NCBI GenBank assembly: GCA_963691705.1
Contig: OY829542.1
Coordinates: 25,406,579 to 25,470,578, forward strand
Source of the DNA: Viola odorata
Lineage: Eukaryota; Streptophyta; Magnoliopsida; Malpighiales; Violaceae
DNA length: 64,000 bases
Reading direction: 5' to 3'
Position numbers and translations under genes: made by a program. Of this stretch, positions 45,291 through 56,957 are shown piece after piece. A model generated the notes under the pieces. The model did not search any database. It was not told the DNA's origin and saw nothing but the letters and a program-made list of their open reading frames with translations. The stretch's first letter is position 1; each line of letters starts with the position of its first letter.

Positions 45291-46329
45291 AATGGCCCGT
45301 TGTTGCTCATGACTGGATGCTGATGCGAGCCCAGCCCAAAGCCCACGCGGCTACGCCACAAGGGCCACCACCAAAGCCCGAGACATCCGTATTGCTCATC
45401 AAGACCCTTCGAGCCGAGGAGAACAACACGAAGGCCGCAGCACAATGGAGCGTTTGTCTCTATGCCAATGACTCGACTCGCAGCCACAGGCTCGAGTCCG
45501 AGGCCGAGCCCCATGCTAAGTCCTCGCCCATGCACATCGGCAAAGCCGCGCACGAGCCCTGCGCCAAGGCCGCACGCGCGCATGACTTCAAAGCCGCGGC
45601 CGAGCCCAACGCCAAGGCCTCGATCGCACTTAGCACCAAGGCCACGATCGAGCCCGTCATCAAGGCACACCCCGAAGCCAAGCCCTCCAGCAAAGCCACG
45701 GCCCAACCCATCATCAAGGCCGCGGCTGAGTGCAAGGCCAAGAACGAGCCACGTCATGACCCCTCGGCCACGCTCAAAGCCAAGGCCCCAAATGAGCCAC
45801 GTCATTGCCCTTCGACCACGCCTAGTCATGTAGCCAAGCGGGCCCGAGTCACTTGTGAGGAAAGACTCCTTTGTCCAAGGGCGCTTAGGGAATTTCCCTT
45901 GTAAATATCTTGGCTATAAAATGAAGGACTTCTCTTCATTTTAGCCTTGCTTTTGATTTTGAGATTTTCATCTTGAGCCTTAAGCCAACCATAGCCTAGC
46001 TCTAGGAGGATCCTAGATCCATTCCCATCCACCTCCTTCAATGGTGGCCGGATCATTGCTTTCTCAGAAAGCTTGCCGTCTTGTTTATCAAGACCACCTC
46101 AAAGCTTGTAATCCATTCTAGCCTTTGAGCTTCTACATAAATAAACTTGTTTCCTTTCATCTTACAAACGTTTCCTTTCCATTCAAACACTATTCGCTGC
46201 CTCCGTTTCATCACAAATCATCCGATACAAGTTCTTAACCGCGATCCGCGCCAAAGCCAACCGTGCGAAGACTAGATCCATGCTTCCGAGCGAAGGCCAA
46301 GCCTCTCAAGGTGCTTGGGCCTTATCCTG
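45290..46329 (+). repeat. Probable LTR of the inserted gypsy element
   Basis: GC-rich 45470-45840 is made of repeats built on GCCAAGGCC and GAGCCC words. TATAAAA at 45915 is followed by the leader-like CTTCTCTTCATTTTAGCC. The end is placed before the primer-like site. Boundaries are approximate. Confidence 0.5.
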
Positions 46330-46341
46330 TGGTAGCGGAGC

Positions 46342-47580
46342 ACCAGCTGTCTTCAGGGTTGCCACTTCCTTCACCAACAAGGTATTCCCACGGCCCAAAA
46401 CCGATCCCTTGTTGTACTTGTCATTTTCGACCATTCGGGTCATTTTTGAATTTTTGGTCATTTTCTCTTGTTTGATCCATCTAAAACGCTTTGCTCATTT
46501 TCTTTGGTGTTTTTGCTGGATTAAATAGGTCTTTCTTCATCTCTTTCATGCATGAACGTGTGGGTGTTCATAACATTTTACGATCTTCCACAAAAATGAG
46601 CCAAGTGTCCTAGGAGCGCGGTTGTCCTTTTGTGTGAGTGATTTTGGTGAGTCACCTTTGCATGTGCAGCCGGCGCCCTCAACCCTAAAATATTATAACA
46701 CACCCTAGGCAATCATTTATAACCACACTCTCCTATCATGACATCATTGATACACACACTTGCTCTTCTCACCCAAGGTCTTATCAATCATTGAAACACA
46801 CAAGCGTTTATCACTTACACCCCATATCTTATCAAAAGCACATATCACTTGCACTTATCAATTGTGCACTACAAGTCACACATCATTAACCAATACTTGT
46901 CATACATCTTGGAGCTTACTTGCACTCAAAAAAAAGAAAAAAAGAAAAAAACAAATGAGTCAATGCAAGGTACTTAAGATAGTAAGCAAGGTCCGAAGCT
47001 TGTGAGGGGGAGTTGCATTTGAGTTTGATTATCAAGACGATTGATCGTAGCTACTATTTGGGTTGCTTGTTTACATACTCTCTTCGGTTTGTTTTCTTGA
47101 GTAGTTAGTGCTTGCTTTCCTTTGTGTTTTGGTATTTCTTTCTTGTTTCTAACACTACTTCTATTCTAGGCCTAGAGTGCGCATCATACAAGTCGTGCCC
47201 ACTCTAAGACCTTCCGTGCCTTCTTTGCCTACCCTTGTTTTCCTTGCGTATCTCCTTACTTGCCTTAGAGTCTTGCTAGTCTAAGTTTGGTTTGGGGCTT
47301 GAGTGAAAATAGAGAGGCCTGAGGAGGGCGAGCAAATTAGAGAGTAGAGCGAAACACGAGAGGAAACACGCGAGGGAGGGCACTAACCCTTTTTTTATAC
47401 GAATTGCGTTTGTTACTTTTGTAGGTACCTAACTATGTCTCGACATGGAGATCATTCGGGAGGGGAGTCGAATGAATCGGTGCATGGTGGCTGATATGGG
47501 GAGGAGCTTAGGAGCTCGCACATGAGGCGCTAGTCAACCTTTCAGCACGGATGGAGGAAAGGATGAACCGATAAGAGGCC
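46342..47580 (+). other. Leader of the inserted gypsy element
   Basis: No gene. An AAAAAAAAGAAAAAAAGAAA tract lies near 46928. At 47434 an ATG opens MSRHGDHSGGES, probably the real gag start. Stops at 47491 and near 47530 now separate it from the long gag frame. Confidence 0.55.
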
Positions 47581-48870
47581 ATGATGGCCCAACAACAAGC
47601 CATGTTGACGGATCATCAAGCCGTGATGGCTCGGATGATGGAGACCCTAAACCGCATGTCCGAGAAGGGGGTTCAGCCCACATCCGCACCCGCGCCCCCA
47701 CACCAAACACAACCCCCGCCCCAAACACAACCACCCGTAAAAACCCCCATCATACCACTACTTCAGCTGCAAACACAACCCCCACCTAGGCAACAAGAGC
47801 GCCTAAAACAGCCCGCAACACACTTTCACAAAAGGACTGGTCCAAGAAACCCTAACAATGTGGACTACTATGCCTTCGGCCACCCCGGCCGTGAGGAAGT
47901 AGAAGTAGCCGAGAGCGTGGCAAGTGAGGACCTTGCGCCACCCCGCGGGATGACACTAGGGCTGCTAAAGACCCACAATCACTTATCCAAACCCCCACCT
48001 AAACCAAAGAACTTCCTAAACACCATCACCCAAGCCACCCGAAACACCGACCCCAACCCACACTTGTCAAGGGCCAATGCCTACGTTCCCCCGAGGCAAT
48101 CACCTCGAGGACCACACCAAAACCCACCCATTGAGCCCCCGGGACACCAAGAGTATGAGCGGGATGATGGCTATGAGGAGAGAGGGCCACGACATCAAAG
48201 GGAGAGGGATGACGAATATGAGGAAAGAGGGCTACGACATCAAAGGGAGAGGGGCGATGACTTTCACAATCCGAAGTTGCCGTTGCCTAGTTTTGAGGGG
48301 AAGGATGACCCCGAGGCCTACTTCGATTGGGAGAACAAAATGGAGCGCATCTTTGCTAGCTATGACTACTCCGAGGCCAAGAAGGTGAAGCTAGCCGTGG
48401 TTGAATTTATGGGCCTAGCAATTCAATGGTGGGATCGAATTTTAGTTAGTAGGCGCCTTGAGGGAGGAGTTGTGGTTACCGAATGGGAGGAGCTATTGAG
48501 GGAGATGCGGCGCCGATTTGTACCACCCCATTATATGAGAGATCTACATCAACGACTTCAACATCTTCGCCAAGGGTCAAAGAATGTGAGTGATTTTTAT
48601 CATGAGATGCTCACCTTGGTGTTTCGTGCGGAAGTCCGCGAGGGAACCGAGGCCACGATGGCTCGTTTCATGGGTGGATTGCGGCCGGAGATAGCTGATA
48701 TGATTGACTTCTACCCCTACTCCACATTGGACGAGATGTATCTCTTAGCCCTCAAAATTGAAAGCAAGTCAATCGGAAACCTAGAAATTTTTCCCAAATA
48801 CCTTTCTCTACTCCTACTCCTTCTTCTACTTACAAGAAGCCTTGGCCGAACACCACCAAACCACCCTTGA
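47581..48870 (+). pseudogene. Gypsy gag
   Basis: 429 codons from MMAQQQAMLTDHQ. A Pro/Gln-rich spacer (PPPQTQPPVKTP) is followed by a twice-repeated GPRHQRERDDEYEERG. The gag core is LPLPSFEGKDDPEAYFDWENK, split here as LPLPSFEGKDD and PEAYFDWENK, then IQWWDRIL, RRRFVPPHYMRDLHQRLQHL and GTEATMARFMGGLRPEI. Near 48765 the frame shifts. The original frame continues to the zinc knuckle. Gag forms the capsid. Confidence 0.85.
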
Positions 48871-49402
48871 CCTCAACCCCAAACACTTACCGAGCCCTCA
48901 CTCCTAAACCAAACCCCCAACCGAGCACTTACACACCTAAGCCCCTACCAAGCACCCCCGCACCTAAAACAACCTCAAACACTAACCCACCCGAGCGGAC
49001 CCGCACTCGAGACATCACTTGTTTCAAGTGTGGAGGGAAAAGCCACATGAGAGCCGAGTGCCCTAACTGAACGGTTATGGTGATAAGAGAGGGAGGCGAG
49101 ATAGTGAGCAAAGGGGAGGAAGAGGAAGGGAGTAGCCCGAGGGAGGAGTGGGGCGAAGAGGAGGATTTTAGCGAAGGAAGTGATGAGTATGATCATGTGG
49201 AGGTACCTCAATGCCCCGTCATAAGGAGGAATTTGAGTATGAAGGGCCGAGAGGATGATGCCACCATTGCTCAAAGAGAAAACTTGTTCCACACGAGGGG
49301 TGTGTCAAACGGTATGGTGATGTCCATCATTATTGATAACGGAAGCTGCGCGGATGTAGCGAGCGCCCTTCTAGTCCATTCCTTGGGACTTAGCACCAGG
49401 AA
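48867..49402 (+). pseudogene. Gag zinc knuckle and protease start
   Basis: Pro/Thr-rich linker, then ITCFKCGGKSHMRAECPN, a CX2CX4HX4C knuckle. A TGA follows at 49068. The frame resumes as an acidic stretch (EEEGSSPREEWGEEED) and protease NGMVMSIIIDNGSCADVAS. It is cut at 49402 after LGLST. The codons after that are Athila sequence read backwards. Confidence 0.85.
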
Positions 49403-51229
49403 TTCTATGCCTGCTAGTTTCTTCTTGTTAGTACATAAATCCTTTAGGAATTTAGCATACTTAGGAACCTGAGATATCATATCTAGTAATGGCACATTAA
49501 TAGCAACTTTACGAAAAACTTCAAGAATTTTCTGCTCATCCCTTTCCTTCTTGGCTTTTGAAGGCCTTTCGGGAAAAGGAAAAAGCGTTACCTGAGGGTT
49601 TGAAGCTTCTTTCTGTGCTTCTGGAGTTGGAATGGATACTTCACGTACTGGAGTGGATGATTCCTGTAACATTTCTGTTTCGGATTCTTGTGGCTGTTCT
49701 GGTCGGTTCGTCCCAAGGTCTTGGGACGAACTGACCCTGGGCGGCAAATCTTTTCCACTCCGTAATGTCATAGCATTAACAGCATGCTTAGGATTATCAA
49801 CCGTGTTGGATGGCAGTTGCCCTGAGGTGTTCTGCTGATTCATGGTAAGCTGCCCAATCTATTTTTGGAGATCAGCTATGGTAGCTTGGGTTGATTGCAT
49901 GAATGGTTGGAGAATTTGTTTAAGTGTTTCTTCAAGTGGTGGTGGAGGTGGTGCAGTAAGTTGCAGTGGTTGTGGAGGTGCTGGTAATTGTGGTTGTTGA
50001 GGTTGAGCTGGCTGCTGATTTGTTTGGTAGTTTTGCTGATTTTGTTGAGGTCTAGGCTTGAAATTCCTCCACTCAAACGGAGGTTGTTGCTGATTTGGTC
50101 CCCACCCATAGTGAGGGTAGTTCTTCCAGCCTGAATTGTTGCTGTTGGTGTACGAATTGCCTTGATGAGGCATGGCTGCATTGACTTGCTCTGGAGGGTC
50201 TGCTATGAGAGGGCACTCATGAGTCACGTGTCCGATTTGGCAGCAAACTCCACAAGGTACGACTTGCTGTGGTGGAATTTGTTGAATTTGAGCAATGGTA
50301 GCTGGAAAATTCTTCATAAAAGTAGACACTTCTTCCATGTGTCTCTCAAGAGCAGCCACATTGATATTGTGTGCAGAGGTGGAACGGTCATGAGTTCCAT
50401 TTTGTTGGCAATTATCTGCCAAAGTTTGAATGAGAGCCCTTGCTCGACTTGGTGTTAAGTCTAACAATGCTCCTCCAGCAGCTGAATCAAGCTTATCTTT
50501 GTCCTTGATGCTCATGCCATCATAAAAGTATTGAATGAGTGATTGTTCTGGCACTCCATGTGTTGGACAGACCTCTTGAAGGTCTTTAAATCTTTGATGA
50601 TATTCCCCAAAGGACTCATCACCATGCTGCTGAATGGAAACCAAACGTTTCCTAGCTGCTCCAGCCTTGGTAGCTGACCAATATTTCTTTAGAAAGGTAG
50701 CAGCCATGTCAGCCCAACTATTGATGGAGTTGTGAGGCAGGCTGAAGAACCAATTCTTGGCTGAATCCTCTAGAGACCATGGAAAAGCTCTCAACTTGGC
50801 TCTTTCAAGACTCACTTCAGCTGGTTTCAGAGCATCACACTCAAACTGAAATTTCTGGAGGTGCTTATAAGGATTTTCGGATGCATGTCCTCTGAATTTA
50901 CTGAGGTTATGCATGACATTGGACTTCACGACCCAGTCATTGGGGACTGGACGGTAGTTGATGCACAGGAAGGTTTCCTGCTCAGCTCCTTGGTTGAGCT
51001 CTCTCAAAGTAGGCTCAGCTGCGTCTGCCATTTCTGGTTCAGGTTCAGCTTCAGGTTCTGGTTGGTCCGTCCCAAGGTCTTGGGATGAACCGACTTCTGG
51101 TTCTGAATCTGATCCGGATGAAGAAAACTCACTGAACTTCCTCTTCGAAAGTCTGATTGTTGTTTCTTTTCTTGTGATTTCTGGAGTGAATTGTAGTGGT
51201 TGCGAACTAGAAGATCTGGTCATGAACAA
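49403..51229 (-). pseudogene. Athila gag, partial copy
   Basis: Starts MFMTRSSSSQPLQFTPE. Core: SENPYKHLQKFQFECDA, AKNWFFSLPHNSINSW, KYWSATKAGAARKRL. Zinc knuckle: CGVCCQIGHVTHECP. Gln/Pro-rich segment after that. One TAG at 49859-49861 separates 456 codons from a further 151 open codons. The three stops and one further stop found in the sister copy are absent here. It lacks the end because of the junction at 49403. Confidence 0.88.
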
Positions 51230-51278
51230 GAAAAATAGAAATTAGAACACGTTGTCCCCGGCAACGGCGCCAAAATTA
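49403..51278 (-). mobile_element. Partial second internal region of Athila A3 (primer site and gag)
   Basis: It is an almost exact copy of 60599-62474, joined directly to the 3' end of the LTR at 51279. It contains the primer site at 51255-51272 (TGGCGCCGTTGCCGGGGA on the minus strand) and gag. It stops at 49403, in the gag-protease linker. About 20 differences were counted by eye across the whole 3.4-kb duplicated block. Confidence 0.92.
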
Positions 51279-52944
51279 TGACAAGGCCGTCGCATGCCCT
51301 GCATAAAGTAATAAGAATACAACTCAATGCTGGCTACAAAATGGAATGTAGACAGTGGTGAGAGGATCGATCCACAGAGACAAGACTAGTCCAATCGCTA
51401 TTGCTCCTGAAAATTACCAAATCCAACATGCAAGGTCTTGAAACAAGCTTGCAAATTAGAGAAATAGATACTAGCATAAACTGAAATATGGCACGTGAGT
51501 TAAGAATGCAATTAAACAGTTGTAAAATAGAGAGAATTCAGATGGGAAACAATTCCAGGTAGAGATCATTATGAGATGGCAAAGACATGAGATTGATCAT
51601 TGACAAAGTATTTTCGAAATGGTTTTCATAGAAAAAGTTGTGGAAATCAGTTCACACTAGATTTCCCTAACCTGCTACAAAAGTGATTTAAAAGAAAACC
51701 TTCAATTTAAAACACCCTAATCCTCCCAAGCATTTCCTAAGGCTCTAACCCGCCACTTTGCTTGGCCATGCGGGGCCTAAGCAAAGGAATCAGAAAACTT
51801 AAGGAAAAACTCAAGGAATTGATTTAAAATAGTGAGGTCCCTCTTCTAGACATCGGGAATTATTCATCATCCTAAGGTCAGGGCAAGTCTGGCAATTAAC
51901 CCAGCTGTCACCCAGGTCGGCCCTTCTCTAGGCCTTGGGACGGGAAGGTAGCCTAGTTCTAATCCTTCTATCAGTTTAGACCAAGTAAATACCCTTTACC
52001 CTACTGATTTGTTGTCTACTAATGTTCTCTAAGAGTGATTTAATCAAAATAACAAGAAGAGAACTGACAATACTCATCCAAATTAAATTCAAGTTGATCA
52101 TGCTCAAAAATAACAAAGATAAGTTTAGCATTAAAACAAGAAGGAAAGAAATACGAAATCCACTTCTATTAAGATCAATATAGTCTCACAATCAACATAA
52201 CTTGCCAATCTCTCAATCCCTACCAGGAACCTAGTGTTTAGCTACAATACATAATGGAAATGCAAAATAGTTCAAACCCGAAAATACAAAGCAAAGCTGG
52301 AAAATGATGTTTGAATGCTCCCCCCCTGTTCGCTGCTCTCCCTCTGATTTCTTGGATAATAGATGATAGATGCCCTTGCCTTCGTCCTCTGCTTCTCTTT
52401 AAGGTTAGACCACCCTCACTCACCAGCCTCCTAAGTTTGGTCTTCAAGGAAGTTGTCCAAGAGTGAGAATATTCTTCTCAAAACCAAGAGGAATGTTGTT
52501 TTGTCTTCCTTGCACTAGCTGGTACGTGGGGAATGAATAATGGAGTCCAAGGAGTCTAGTGTCTGTGAAAAATGAGTCCCAAGAAGACAAGGAATGCACT
52601 CAAGAGTTAAATTATTGCGGCATGAAAAATCATGGCGAGTGCTGTTCCAGCTGGAATTCGTCAGGTCGCTTCGTGTCAAGGCCTAGGGACGAGCTGAAAT
52701 AGGCTGTTTGATGAAATGGCCTTGGGACGAAGTGACCAAAATCGGCAGCAAAGCTGAAAATGAAACTCCAACACCAAATGATTGATTTAGGCTCTGATCT
52801 TCAAGCTTTCTGCTCCTTTCCTTCAGATTGATGTACCAAAGGCTGTTTAAAAAGAAAGGAAGCAAAAGGGCTTAAAGTAGCAAACTTATCATCTCAATTA
52901 CTAGGAAAAGAGACAATAAAACAATGAAAATAAACCATCAATCA
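51279..52944 (-). repeat. A3 3' LTR (1666 bp)
   Basis: On the minus strand it starts TGATTGATGGTTT after the purine tract and ends CCTTGTCA, six bases before the primer site. It is about 99.3% identical to the right-hand LTR by eye. Two copies of the dispersed near-palindrome lie at 52671-52736 and one at 51916-51948. Confidence 0.9.
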
Positions 52945-52983
52945 TATTCCCCCACACTTAATCCATGCTTGCCCCCAAGCATG
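52945..52983 (-). promoter_or_regulatory. A3 polypurine tract and pre-LTR hairpin
   Basis: On the minus strand the hairpin CATGCTTG, loop GGGG, CAAGCATG (52983-52964) is followed by TAAGTGTGGGGGAATA, which ends at the LTR. The same arrangement is found in A1. Confidence 0.75.
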
Positions 52984-54229
52984 AACTAAGAATAAACACA
53001 CAAAACACACACAAACAACACCTCCTTTGAGCAGAAATTAAATCCTTAGACTTGACTCAAGCAAACACCTCAAAAATCAACTCTTTCAAGCAAGATTCAA
53101 ACACACCAAACATCACAAATGAGCAGAAATTTAGATAGTGGTATGATAGCATGCTGTTCAACTAGAAAATGCAATTCTAGAACCTTTGTCTTCTCCTCCT
53201 TCGACTCTTTATCCAAACACTGCTGCTGACACTCATGCAAAAATAGCTAAAAACGCAAACAACAAGTGAAGAACCTTATTAAAACATGAAGTGAGCCAAA
53301 GGCTTCTTTTATTCTCCTTCACTTCTTTTATTCTATTTCTTTTCTTTTTCTTTTCTTCCTTCTTTCTTTTCTGATTTTTTTTTCTTTTTTTTCTTTTCTG
53401 TTTTTCTCTTCTTCTTTCCGCATTCCCTTCTTTTTTCTTTTTCTGTTTTCAACTTTCCTCCTTTCCACAATCCCATTTTTTCTAAATCAAACACATGCAC
53501 ATGCAGACTTGACTCTCATCATGGTGCTATGATCGGTCCAACAACGGGAGTTAGCACACAACCGACCGGAAGTTTCTCCAAAATGGGATGATGGTGCCGA
53601 ACCACCAACATCGTGCAATCCGGAGGGTATGATGAGGAGTCACACACAAGAAATTTAAAGGGTACACAAGCAAGCAAAATTAAAGGACTAGCAGCAGTGT
53701 AGAGGATAGGATCCTCATCCCAAGATCTAAGGAAAAGCAGACAATCAGCCCTAGCAAAGCACTTCCTAGGACATCAATACTAATCATACATCTATGGGAA
53801 TAAATGCTCAAATTGCAAGATCTGATGTGTTTTAATATTGCAGGACAGAGTTGATTAATCAAGTATGTGCATGAGACAAGTTTTTGGGATTAAATTCCAT
53901 GCAAAAAGGGGTGGAACACAACAAAAAGAAAAAACACAGCTCATGCAAAAACAAAATAAAAACAAGCAGTTGCGCAAGCAATAAATAAAAATAAACATGC
54001 AGGAAAAAGGGAAAAACAAACATAAAAAACATGCATAAAAACACAAAATAAAAATATACATTAAACACATAAAACACAAAAGTAAACACGAAAGTGTCTC
54101 CCCCACACTTATTGGACATATTGTCCTCAATGTGAAGGAAACCAATCAAAAACAAACAAGAAAAACAGAAACAAAGAGGAAAATAAAAGAAACAAAAACA
54201 AAGGAAAAGGAAAAGAAATGACCGGGGCA
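52984..54229 (-). other. A3 3' non-coding region
   Basis: Pyrimidine/purine-biased DNA (53320-53470). A second hairpin-plus-purine module lies at 54098-54131: ATTGAGGACAAT, then AAGTGTGGGGG on the minus strand, soon after the post-pol ORF. No credible gene. Confidence 0.7.
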
Positions 54230-56556
54230 TTATTGTGGCGGAGGGTCTGGTGTTGGAAAGGCACGGCTCAAGACAGCATGGATTTTCCCTTGCATAACGA
54301 GGATGTTGTCCTGAGCCTGGTTGTTCTGGCGCTGCTCACGAATGACTTGGCGGAGCAGAGCATTTTGGTTTCGGAGAAGCACAACAATCTGGGAATTGAA
54401 TGAAGGTGACGCTGGTGCAGGGTTTTGACCACTCATGTCATGGCCTTGAGACTGGCCTGCCTGAGTTTCATTTGCGGGAGCAGGGGCAGGATTTTCTTCG
54501 TGCCAGTCCAGACGTCTGAGCTTAAAATTACCCAGGTGCTTGATCCCGTAAATGTGGTCTTCCACTAGAGTAAACCCTGTATTATAACAAACATAACCCT
54601 CCTTGTCCAGATGAAGAAATCCCATCTGATCAAGTTGCGTCAAATCCAGCAATTTCAAAGAAGCGGCATTAAAAAGCTTGGCAGACATGACATCTAGACT
54701 CCTACAAGAGACAGCTAAGTGCGTGATCAAAGATCCCATAATCATTTTGTCTCTAGGGGTGCTGAGTTGATTAGCCACCCAAAATCCTAAATTCAATTTG
54801 TAACCATGCTGCATGCACCATAAAATAAAAAGCTCTTGCTTGGAAATCAGACCAGCAATGTGGTCTTTTCCAGCGAAAGTGGTGGCTAGGCATCTGTGAA
54901 GGATTCTAAGGGCAGGGTCTAAGATTTGGTGAGCCTTGGCTTTTTTATCATCAAATTTAAGTCCTATTTTTCCAGTCAATTTCCGATAGGCATCATGCTT
55001 GTTAAAATTGCTAGGATAATCACACAAAGCATTCAAGTACCAATCAGCATTTAAATCAGCAGGTGTAACAAATCCTAGCTTCACATTAAACTCATTCAGG
55101 GTCAGATGTTCATACTTATCACACAACCTGAAGTTAATGTCACTAAGTTTATTAAGCATCAAACCATGTTTTGCTTTGTGAGAATTATACCAGAAAGTTG
55201 TAAAAAATTCCAGACAAAGTTCCAAGTAAGCATGCTGTTCAAGATAAAACAATGGTTCCCATCCTATATTGCTAACATAGTTACGCAGCCTAGTTTCAAT
55301 GCCAAAAGTGTCCAGCAATTTAAAATCCAATTGAGAATAAGAGATAATTGATGATTTATATTTTTCGTTCAGTTTCTGCAACAAATTAATATCATCAAAT
55401 TTTATCCAACCATTTAAAAGATCAAGGTCAGGTCTCACCCGATGCTTGCTGCTTGTTCTTGGTTTGGATGAGCTCCTGACACTTCCATGCTGCTCTTTTG
55501 GATTGGGAACAGGCGCTGGAGTAACTGGTGTTGCTGCAGGAATGGATTTCTTGCCGGCTGTTGTCTTCTTCGGCTTTGCTGGAAGAATTTTGGCCTTCTT
55601 TTGCTTGGGCGCTTGCGGAATGATTTCAGTTGTTGCTGCATGTGGTTCTAGCGCTAGAGGATCTATTTCATCCTCAGGATCATCATTGGGAGGGTTGAGA
55701 GGTGCAGGGGCATCTGTTGCTTCTGTCAATTTTTGCTTGCCCTTCCCAAGACCTAGAGAAGACTGGACCTTGGACGGCTAGGCAGATTGGACATCTGCAT
55801 GCGGCTCTTCTTCAAGTAGGTCAGAGAATTTTCTCTTCATGGTATTTGCTGTCTGGACACCCGGGGATTTCTTTGTCCTGATGAGCTCTGCCGCAGCAGC
55901 AATGAGAGGGACTAGAATTCCTTTTAGACGCAGTGATCGTTGCTCTCTGTCAAGAGGTTGCTGCTGCTGCGCTTTGTTGACCATGGACCTCAAAGGTCTC
56001 TCATCTGAGTCTAAGCTCGAGGAGACAGTGATGTCTTGAGCTTTAGAAGTGAAGGTCGGGTCACTGGCGGTGTCAGAGTCTCCGGAATTGGTGGATTTGG
56101 ATTTCGGATTTGGGGGAGAAGAAGGTTCCGAATCCCTAAGCACAACTGGTCCTCTTCTAGGCCTCGGAACAGATGTAGGAAGTTTTGGTGAGGCTGGAAC
56201 AGTGGGCTTTTTGGTATTTTGTGGTGTTTTTTTGGTGGTGGTTGTGGCTGTCGGCACCGTGGGTGGTGGTGGGGTTGCGGCGGCGATAGGTTTTTGTGTT
56301 TTTGGGGTTTTTGTCGTGGTGGGTTGGGAAGAGGAAACGATGGGTTCCTCTTCTACAAATGGGTCTTGGGCGTCTGGTTGCATGTCGATGTCGCTGCTGC
56401 TGCTAACGGCTGGATTGTGGGCGGCGGGACCAGACGGCGGCGAGGAGGAGGTTGAAGCCAGTTGGGCTTCAAATGGGTCACGGATGGGTGATTCTTGCGG
56501 GTCTGCAGCAGGTTGAACGGTTGTACCACGGCGAGCCTCTTTTTTTTTCTAGCCAT
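54230..56556 (-). pseudogene. Athila post-pol ORF (ORF-1-like), one frameshift and one stop
   Basis: The likely start is the ATG at 56556 (MARKK). A poly-A run directly after it appears one base short, so the main frame is out of phase until about 56400. A TAG at 55778-55780 interrupts it, then 499 codons are open to 54230. Pro/Thr/Ser/Lys-rich N-terminal half; the conserved part has RNYVSNIGWEPLFYLEQ, LCLEFFTTFWYN, HLTLNEFNVKLGF, AHQILDPALRILHRCLA and LFILWCMQHGYKLNLGFWVA. The C-terminus is Gln/Asn-rich. Same family as 8214-9320. Its role is unknown; env-like is a label, and I see no membrane segment. Confidence 0.86.
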
Positions 56557-56957
56557 GGCTTCAGATTTGGCTGTAATTTGGGCAGAGGGATGAGTTTTGG
56601 AGAAGATGAAGTGGTGGAGGTGATTAATGGTTGAGAGGGGAGAGTGGTTGAGGAAAGGATTGTTGTCAGCTTTTTGAGAGAGTGAGGAGTTTGAGTCGTA
56701 GGAGGAAACTGAAAGGGTTTTGATGATCGTGGGCTTAACGGTTAATTCATTTAATTGGGTGTGCTGATGTGGCAATTTTTGGTAAAAAGGTTGATTCATC
56801 CCAAGGCCTAGAAACGAACTGACCTTGGCTGCACTGAAACTGTCTTGCCCATTTCTCAAGCTGAAGAAAACTGATTGAGTTTGGCATGGGTTGCCTCCCA
56901 TGTAGCGTCCCTGTTTGTAGTCTTGGACTCGACTGGATTCCTTTTCAGGTTGTATCA
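56557..56957 (-). other. Spacer between integrase and post-pol ORF
   Basis: Contains one copy of the dispersed near-palindrome (56789-56824). Open in part, but no domain recognised. It probably holds the leader for the downstream ORF. Confidence 0.5.

Larger units (their letters stand above)
45290..49402 (+). mobile_element. Second gypsy element, 5' part, inserted in A4
   Basis: LTR-like DNA with TATAAAA at 45915-45921, a primer-site-like TGGTAGCGGAGC at 46330-46341, a long leader, gag, zinc knuckle and the start of protease. It ends abruptly at 49402, where Athila sequence of the opposite strand begins. RT and integrase are absent. The LTR start is not determined. Gag resembles common non-Athila plant gypsy gags. 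Confidence 0.65.

Noticed and set aside
45291..45904. Ala/Lys/Pro-rich protein segment resembling a histone H1-like tail
   Set aside because: It lies in the probable LTR of an inserted gypsy element and comes from GC-rich GCCAAGGCC repeats; the opposite strand is open too.
53855..54229. Phe/Cys-rich hydrophobic frames that look like membrane proteins
   Set aside because: Composition effect of A/T-rich non-coding DNA downstream of the Athila post-pol ORF.
55446..56516. Gly/Val-rich frames on the plus strand
   Set aside because: Shadow of the Pro/Thr-rich minus-strand Athila ORF; codon pattern fits the minus strand.
54230..56556. Viral envelope protein
   Set aside because: Although this position is called env-like in Athila, I see no signal peptide, fusion peptide or transmembrane segment; it fits the ORF-1-like family instead.
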